A DNA stretch of 64,000 nt, taken from the NCBI GenBank assembly GCA_964229355.1, contig CAXRDE010000023.1, positions 1-64,000 on the forward strand. The letters are read 5' to 3'. Below are positions 59,416 through 64,000 of the stretch, piece by piece (the stretch's first letter is position 1; each line of letters starts with the position of its first letter). Both the position numbers and the translations under genes were made by a program. The DNA is from CAXRDE01 sp964229355. GTDB lineage: Bacteria > Cyanobacteriota > Sericytochromatia > UBA7694. The notes beneath the pieces are model-generated. The model did no database searches. It was not told where the DNA came from and saw nothing but the letters and a program-made list of their open reading frames with translations.

Positions 59416-60225
59416 TTAAAAAATACCCGGTGTCGCTGTGGGCTCCGGCCTGGGCCAGGGAGTGGCACTGGGGTTGAGGGGCACGCCGGATTGAAAGCGC
59501 AGGGTATTTTGGCTAACGTCAGACTGCAGCGTAATGACTTGCTGCAACGGCGTGGCCTGACCCGGTAGATACACACTGACCAGCAGCGCTTCTGCTTTTA
59601 AAAGACTCTCTATCTGAAAGCGGCCATCGGCCTGAGACATAACATAGTAAAAGGGATTCGACGGCGTGGCCTGATACGCTACCGACACCAGCGCCGCGCT
59701 GACCGGCTGGCCATTTAGATCTGTCACCCTGCCGCTGAGATCAGCGCGCGTCAGCGGGTCAGGGGTCGAGGCAAAGGTGGGGCCAGGATTGGGAAAATCA
59801 GACACGAGCGACAGGGTCAAGGCATGGGTACTGTCGTTTAGGGTCACTGGCGTGATCTCAGAATGCAGGTCAGGGGCCGTCGCCGTCAAGAGCAGCGGCA
59901 CACCCACCGGCAGATCTTCAAACACCACCTGCCCCGCCTGAGAGATCTGGGTTTGCTCAGCAGGGGCACAGGGATCCTGCGAGAAAATACGTGCCTGCGC
60001 GCCATCCAGGGCTTGACTATTGGGGCCAATCAACGTGACCGTCAGCGATGTGCGGGCGACATCGCGGGGAGTCTGGCAAGTTGGCGCAGCCGTGGCCGCG
60101 ACCGTTGGGCTTGCTGAGGGCTGTACAGAAGGCGTCGGTGTCGCCGGGGGAGTGCCCACAGGGGGTGCCGGGACACAGGCCAACAGAGTGAAAAGGCAAG
60201 CAGTCAAAACAGAGGGTGTTCGCAT
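59416..60225 (-). CDS. Putative lipoprotein with carboxypeptidase-regulatory-like domain
   Basis: A 269-aa protein: signal peptide with lipobox LLAC (C17), a Pro/Thr/Ser/Ala spacer (about 18-50), a first beta-domain ('LTVTLIGPNSQALDGAQARIFS', 'GQVVFEDLPVGVPLLLTATA'), a second CarboxypepD_reg domain ('LSGRVTDLNGQPVSAALVSV', 'MSQADGRFQIESL'), and a Pro-rich end. AGGAGAAA is upstream of the ATG. Same plan as the lipoprotein at 48488-49435. The 210 bp downstream (59206-59415) contain small GC dyads (AGCCGC/GCGGCT at 59284-59301) but no gene. Confidence 0.75.
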   Translation of the reverse strand: MRTPSVLTACLFTLLACVPAPPVGTPPATPTPSVQPSASPTVAATAAPTCQTPRDVARTSLTVTLIGPNSQALDGAQARIFSQDPCAPAEQTQISQAGQVVFEDLPVGVPLLLTATAPDLHSEITPVTLNDSTHALTLSLVSDFPNPGPTFASTPDPLTRADLSGRVTDLNGQPVSAALVSVAYQATPSNPFYYVMSQADGRFQIESLLKAEALLVSVYLPGQATPLQQVITLQSDVSQNTLRFQSGVPLNPSATPWPRPEPTATPGIF

Positions 60226-60450
60226 GGCTTATTTCTCCTGGTATGAAGCGACTTAAACGCTGTTTTTACATAAGCATAGTACAGGGTAATTGACCCCGTC
60301 TATTCTATTCGCTCAAACAATGTCTATCGCTTGCCGGTCGGGGTGTGGCCCTTATTTTGCACGATGGGTCTGCGTCGCCAGGTTAGCGATCAGGGCAACG
60401 ATGTCCAGAACCTGCGACCGGAGGGAGTCAGGTTGATGGCTCTGGTTGGA

Positions 60451-61410
60451 TCAACTCATATTTGTCCATTTAGAAAGTTTTAATTTAACAAAACTTTTAC
60501 CTTCCTCAGTTAAAAGTCTACTAAATTTATCGTCATCCCACTTATTTTTATATAAAGAATAAAATAATTTAATAGCATCTTCTAGTTTCATCCCCGAAAC
60601 TTTTCTTTTCATTGCTCCAAAGCAACCTGAAACACTTTGTTGAAAAGCAAAATCGTCTCTAAAAATTATTTTGCCTAAGCGTGAAATCTCCTCATCTAAA
60701 ATCAGAGTATTAGCATACTTTAAAGGTAAAAGTTGGATAAATAAGATGTATTTTTTATCTTCAGGTTTAGAAGCATATAGTAAGTAAGAAACTAGAAATT
60801 TATTTTCTATGACCTTTTTTAAATATCTATCTTGTTGGAACCCTAACTCATTAACAACCTCATCGATAAAGTCTTTACAAAATAGTGATTCATTTGAACT
60901 AGACCATGACCACTCTATTTTAGAGTCGTTTATAAAAACAACTATACTTGAGTGATTTTCAATCTCGTTTATTACATTAGAAACCCTTATAGTAGTACTG
61001 ATCAAAGAAATTTTTGCATGTTTAGCAAGAGAGAAGATTTCTCGTTTAGAAACTGGTAAGTTTATGCTATTTTCTACGATTGACTTTGGAATTAACAACT
61101 CAGATGCAAATAGATCAACTTTTCTTTCTTCACTATTGTAACAATCAGGATTATCAAACAAACGTTCGCCAAATGAAGGGGCAATACCCAAAAGAACATG
61201 AGAAAGCTCATGTGCTAAAGTAAATTTTTGTCTGTTAACACTCGATAAACTATTTATTCTAATAATTGTCTTGCTGTTAGAAGACAAACACCAGCCATCA
61301 CAGCCAATTAACTCACCATATCTAACTTCTATGTCAAGCCTATTTACTATTACGTCTAAGCCATTTGGAAAAAACTCTTGACTTAAAAGAATAGCTTCAT
61401 CAGGAGTCAT
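60451..61410 (-). CDS. ImmA/IrrE-family metallo-endopeptidase
   Basis: A 319-aa protein, AT-rich compared with its left neighbours. The N-terminal ImmA/IrrE protease domain has the zinc site HExxH (H67, E68, H71 in 'FTLAHELSHVLLG') and the third ligand region 'EERKVDLFASELLIP' (about E95). The C-terminal about 180 residues are unassigned and include a second domain 'YANTLILDEEISRLGKIIF'. Such proteases cleave repressors or antitoxins to switch genes on. It is third in a tight operon (4 bp from the small gene) with the GNAT-like gene, and has no XRE-type HTH partner. Confidence 0.87.
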   Translation of the reverse strand: MTPDEAILLSQEFFPNGLDVIVNRLDIEVRYGELIGCDGWCLSSNSKTIIRINSLSSVNRQKFTLAHELSHVLLGIAPSFGERLFDNPDCYNSEERKVDLFASELLIPKSIVENSINLPVSKREIFSLAKHAKISLISTTIRVSNVINEIENHSSIVVFINDSKIEWSWSSSNESLFCKDFIDEVVNELGFQQDRYLKKVIENKFLVSYLLYASKPEDKKYILFIQLLPLKYANTLILDEEISRLGKIIFRDDFAFQQSVSGCFGAMKRKVSGMKLEDAIKLFYSLYKNKWDDDKFSRLLTEEGKSFVKLKLSKWTNMS

Positions 61411-61414
61411 AAAA

Positions 61415-61678
61415 CTAAATAATCTGTTTTATTTTTAAAGCATCTAAAATATCAGTGAGTAGAAGCTGTTTTGTGTTTAAATCCAAGACTTTGAGGTCTT
61501 TACTTCTGAATTTGATGCCTAAATTTTTATCTTTATGCAAACTTATGAGCTGAAGTATATTTTTATCAATAGGGTCACTTATCTGCGTATCAAATGCAAT
61601 ATCTAAATCATCACGAAATCTATTTGAAGGAATATTATTGCCACCAATTACTATATCACAATCATCTTTGTAAATCAT
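61415..61678 (-). CDS. Unknown small protein in the GNAT/ImmA module
   Basis: An 87-aa protein, not recognised. It is acidic at the start ('DDCDIVIGGNNIPSNRFRDDLDIAFD') and ends with helices ('KQLLLTDILDALKIKQII'). Its ATG overlaps the GNAT-like stop (ATGA), with GGAGGG upstream inside that gene. Size and position between the two enzymes suggest an antitoxin, inhibitor or substrate adaptor; this is inference only. Confidence 0.7.
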   Translation of the reverse strand: MIYKDDCDIVIGGNNIPSNRFRDDLDIAFDTQISDPIDKNILQLISLHKDKNLGIKFRSKDLKVLDLNTKQLLLTDILDALKIKQII

Positions 61679-62289
61679 AATAATCCCTCCGTATTTAACC
61701 ATTTAATAGCTTCTCTTTGTGGAAGTTCCATGAACGCTAAATGATCCGAGCTTTGCTCCAAAAGATTCTCAAACCCATTCCGTTCATAAAAACTTAAAGC
61801 ACCTAGCTCACGAACTGAGTCCAGAGTAACTCTACCCTTCAGACCTAGATTATAACTCTTAACAACAGCCCAAAGCAATAAGGCTTTACCAACTCCTAGA
61901 TATTGAGGTGGAGAATTTAATTGATAACGGTTTACTGGAGCAGCAGCAAGACGCTCTACGTATAGTGCGCCTTTGGAGGGTTCAATAAAAGATTTTGCAT
62001 CAACCCGATAGCAAATAGCCCCCTCGATACTAGTGCTACTGGTAAATAAACCGACGGATTCAAAAGCAGGTTTATTTCTTATTTCGCCCACAAATTTTCG
62101 CCACAGCCAGTCATGATCAACCTGGAATTTCTTTTTGTGAGGATCTAAACAGTTATTAGCCCACCACTTTGCATCAATGTGATTTTTCGCAATATTTCTT
62201 TCAAGTTGAAAAAAATTGGCTTTTACAGCATCATTTGTTTTTCCATGTATTAAGTTGATTGCCAAGAGCGGTTTTGTCAAATTCTTCAC
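61675..62289 (-). CDS. GNAT-fold acetyltransferase-like protein
   Basis: A 204-aa protein starting at GTG 62289. The C-terminal half has the GNAT acetyl-CoA motif A/B pattern: 'YVERLAAAPVNRY', 'YLGVGKALLLWAVVKSYNLG' (the loop corresponding to R/QxxGxG/A is 'YLGVGK'), 'RVTLDSVRELGALSFYERNGF'. The first 80 residues are a non-standard helical region. First gene of the module. It could acetylate tRNA, a protein or a small molecule; GNAT toxins are one option. No clear ribosome site is seen upstream. Confidence 0.75.
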   Translation of the reverse strand: MKNLTKPLLAINLIHGKTNDAVKANFFQLERNIAKNHIDAKWWANNCLDPHKKKFQVDHDWLWRKFVGEIRNKPAFESVGLFTSSTSIEGAICYRVDAKSFIEPSKGALYVERLAAAPVNRYQLNSPPQYLGVGKALLLWAVVKSYNLGLKGRVTLDSVRELGALSFYERNGFENLLEQSSDHLAFMELPQREAIKWLNTEGLL

Positions 62290-62446
62290 TCAGTAAAATT
62301 GCATGTTATTTTTGATTTACTCTACCACAATTTCCACTTAGAATTGCTGATAGCTAAAGAAAGACTTTAAAATTCTTCAAATTTTAAATAACAAATTTTT
62401 TTATTGGAGCCAAACTGAAGCAACTATTAACTGTAGTTTCAGAATT

Positions 62447-63760
62447 TTAAGCTCCCTGTAAAGTAATGAAATCGTGGTTTTGGGTGTTTATTGAGGGGAA
62501 GCCATTTAGACTTACCCCCTTAAAAATACTAGCACCCTGAAAAACATCCCTCATCCACTGTTGAACGCGTTTCAGGCTTGCCCGTCCTTTGGGTTTGTAC
62601 CACGGGGTCTGCAGCGGTTTCACAATAGCTTTGACCGAAAGAAACTTCAGCAAGGCAGAGGCCACAAAAGCCAGGTGAACATACCGTAAAACGCTGGTTT
62701 CAGAGCGTAGGTGGTAGTTAAATGCTCCAAGCTCTTGTTTCAGTTCGCGAAAGCCCAACTCAATCTGAAAATGAGCCCCATAGTACGCAATCATTTGCTC
62801 TGGGGTCAGCTTTAAGTCGTTGGTAAATAGCAGAAAATTGGCTTTTCGCAAGCCTTTGACTAGGATCACTTTGACGGGCCGTATATGGCCTTTTAAAAGC
62901 CCTTCAAAGCAAGCGTACTCAAGTTTGTGGTTCTTTCCGTAAACAAACACTTCCGTGGGTGTAAGCCGTTCTGGATTGTCTAAAAATGTTGCCAGTTGAA
63001 CTTTTTCACCGTAGCGTTTGGGGCGCCCACGATAGGTTTTATCCATGGGTGCAATGAGTGGCCTGTAGCCCACAGCCGTTGTCTTTAGCAGGCTTAAAAC
63101 AGGACACTTGAGTTTGTTCACAAAGTTTTGAGTGCCATAAAAATTGTCCCCAGCGAGCAGAGCGTCTTTTTAATATGGCAGTTGTTCTACCAGCTCTAAT
63201 GCAAGTTCATGCTTGGTTTTGAAGACCTCAGCGTGCTTTTCTCGGACAAAGATAGAGGCATTCATCGGCATAAAACTCCAACCTATTTTTTCCTGGTGCA
63301 AAACACCCAAAGTTACCCAACAGTGTCCTTTCTCGCCTACAATGCCAAATGCTGACAGTTCTTGCCCATCCTCTGTTTTTACGTTTGCCCTGACGCGTTT
63401 ATGATGTTCGGCATGCCAGCACAGTTTCTCTATGATTCTTGCATGGGGCTTGAAGTTTTTAGTATACCCAGAGGGCATAAATCGTCTATACACAGTAACA
63501 GCGGTGCTTCAGGACGTTGGCAAGTCCTCAAATACCAAAGCATTAAATCCTGGGCGATGTGCTGATGCTGCTTTTCCTTTTCTGAAAAAGTCGTAGATTG
63601 TGCTGTGATGACGGCTCCAATTTGCACTGTCATTGACTTCTGTTATTGCTTTGGGGCCAGTGATTTGAGCAAAGCCCGTGACTATTCGGGCGAAATGTTG
63701 AAATGAAGGGGCTGTAAACGTATTTTTAAACGGGTGGAGAAAGTCGTGTATCATGTTCAT
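62447..63760 (-). pseudogene. IS4-family DDE transposase, frameshifted and interrupted
   Basis: The frame is broken three times. N-terminal 'FLHPFKNTFTAPSFQHFARIV' to 'STIYDFFRKGKAA' is in one frame. The segment 'HIAQDLMLWYLRTCQRPEAP' with 'LLLCIDDLC' (first catalytic Asp) is in another. 'PSGYTKNFKPHARIIEKL' returns to the first frame, giving two compensating shifts between about 63480 and 63600. A nonsense TAA at 63170-63172 then splits it before 'LLAGDNFYG' (second Asp). The rest contains 'FQIELGFRELKQELGAFNYH' (Y-R-E-K-like region with the catalytic Glu). Not expected to be active. Confidence 0.85.
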
Positions 63761-63761
63761 T

Positions 63762-63805
63762 GTGGCTTATCCTGGCTGTTTTGATCGACTTTTAGGATAA
63801 GCCAC
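63762..63805 (-). repeat. 12-bp inverted repeat in the transposase leader
   Basis: GTGGCTTATCCT (63762-63773) pairs perfectly with AGGATAAGCCAC (63794-63805) over a 20-nt loop, just 2 bp upstream of the transposase ATG. Leader hairpins like this are known to limit read-through expression of some IS4-type transposases. Confidence 0.6.
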
Positions 63806-64000
63806 TTTACACCTTCAGTAACAACTCACACCAATTTCTCAGAAACTACAGTACTCATCATTTATCAACTTGGAGCTTGGCTCATGTGGAAAGACATAAG
63901 ATGAATAAAGAAGTAACTTCCGTATTGGAAATTACTTTAGCAAGCCAAAGCAGACCAAAGTTGGTTTGATTTTAACTTTCTAAAAGCTATAACCCGTCCC

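Larger units (their letters stand above)
62430..63852 (-). mobile_element. Degenerate IS4-type insertion sequence
   Basis: About 1423 bp bounded by imperfect terminal inverted repeats ACTGTAGTTTCAGA (62430-62443) and TCAGAAACTACAGT (63839-63852), 13 of 14 matching as inverted copies. It carries one broken transposase gene. No target-site duplication is evident in the adjacent bases, so the ends are approximate. It flanks the GNAT/ImmA module on its upstream side. Confidence 0.65.

Noticed and set aside
63901..63969. 22-codon frame (MNKEVTSVLEIT...) at the right edge
   Set aside because: Too short, no family match; the last 148 bp outside the IS show nothing I can support.
1..64000. CRISPR arrays, tRNA or rRNA genes
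   Set aside because: No regularly spaced direct repeats and no cloverleaf or rRNA-like stretch was recognised by eye. A tRNA scan would be needed to be certain.

Overview
The window is about 64 kb of chromosome from a Gram-negative-type (two-membrane) bacterium. Evidence for two membranes: an RND/adaptor/TolC efflux system, many signal peptides and lipoboxes, and beta-barrel-like proteins. By eye the base composition is a little over half G+C. A fused mannose-1-phosphate guanylyltransferase/phosphomannomutase-like protein of 829 aa, of the kind I associate with Cyanobacteria and their non-photosynthetic relatives, sits against a Tad pilus locus. Several lipoproteins carry Pro/Ser/Thr-rich spacers. 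This hints at a cyanobacterial-relative lineage (Sericytochromatia or Blackallbacteria-like), but no rRNA or tRNA is present to settle it.

Layout. 0.2-1.2 kb: two small exported or membrane proteins. 1.2-12.9 kb: a divergent efflux locus. The leftward arm is repeat lipoprotein, membrane-fusion adaptor, RND pump and PG-binding/CHAP-like enzyme. The rightward arm is an outer-membrane protein, TolC and a MarR regulator, followed by an O-methyltransferase. The shared promoter region at 9.07-9.14 kb holds inverted repeats that look like the MarR operator. 12.9-14.6 kb: a VOC (glyoxalase-fold) gene cut cleanly by a 1.3-kb TnpB-only IS200/IS605-type element; the two halves rejoin in frame, giving exact element ends and a TTTAT target. 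14.7-26.8 kb: ManC-PMM-like fusion, TadB, TadC, then leftward HEAT-repeat and two unknown genes, then Flp pilin, prepilin peptidase, three TadE/TadG-like proteins and a CPBP protease.

26.8-40.2 kb: metabolic and housekeeping genes on both strands (DUF985 cupin, CPXCG protein, fasciclin protein, ALDH7-like dehydrogenase, sugar ABC permease pair, glycerol kinase, AhpC-like protein with a TetR regulator and clear operator, cupin). 40.5-50.6 kb: accessory region of lipoproteins, a six-gene leftward operon of small resistance or detoxification-like enzymes, VOC and AAA/P-loop proteins, a DUF2310 protein and an orphan RelB/DinJ antitoxin. 50.9-58.0 kb: one tightly coupled operon of a peptide/oligosaccharide-type ABC importer (SBP, two permeases, two ATPases) ending in a GH130-like phosphorylase, probably a beta-mannoside or similar glycan uptake system. 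58.0-60.2 kb: PdxH, a decayed Doc toxin next to its intact AbrB-like antitoxin, and a lipoprotein. 60.4-63.9 kb: an AT-rich island with a coupled three-gene GNAT / small unknown / ImmA-IrrE protease module beside a decayed IS4-type element. That module is the best candidate here for an undescribed toxin-antitoxin or defence system.
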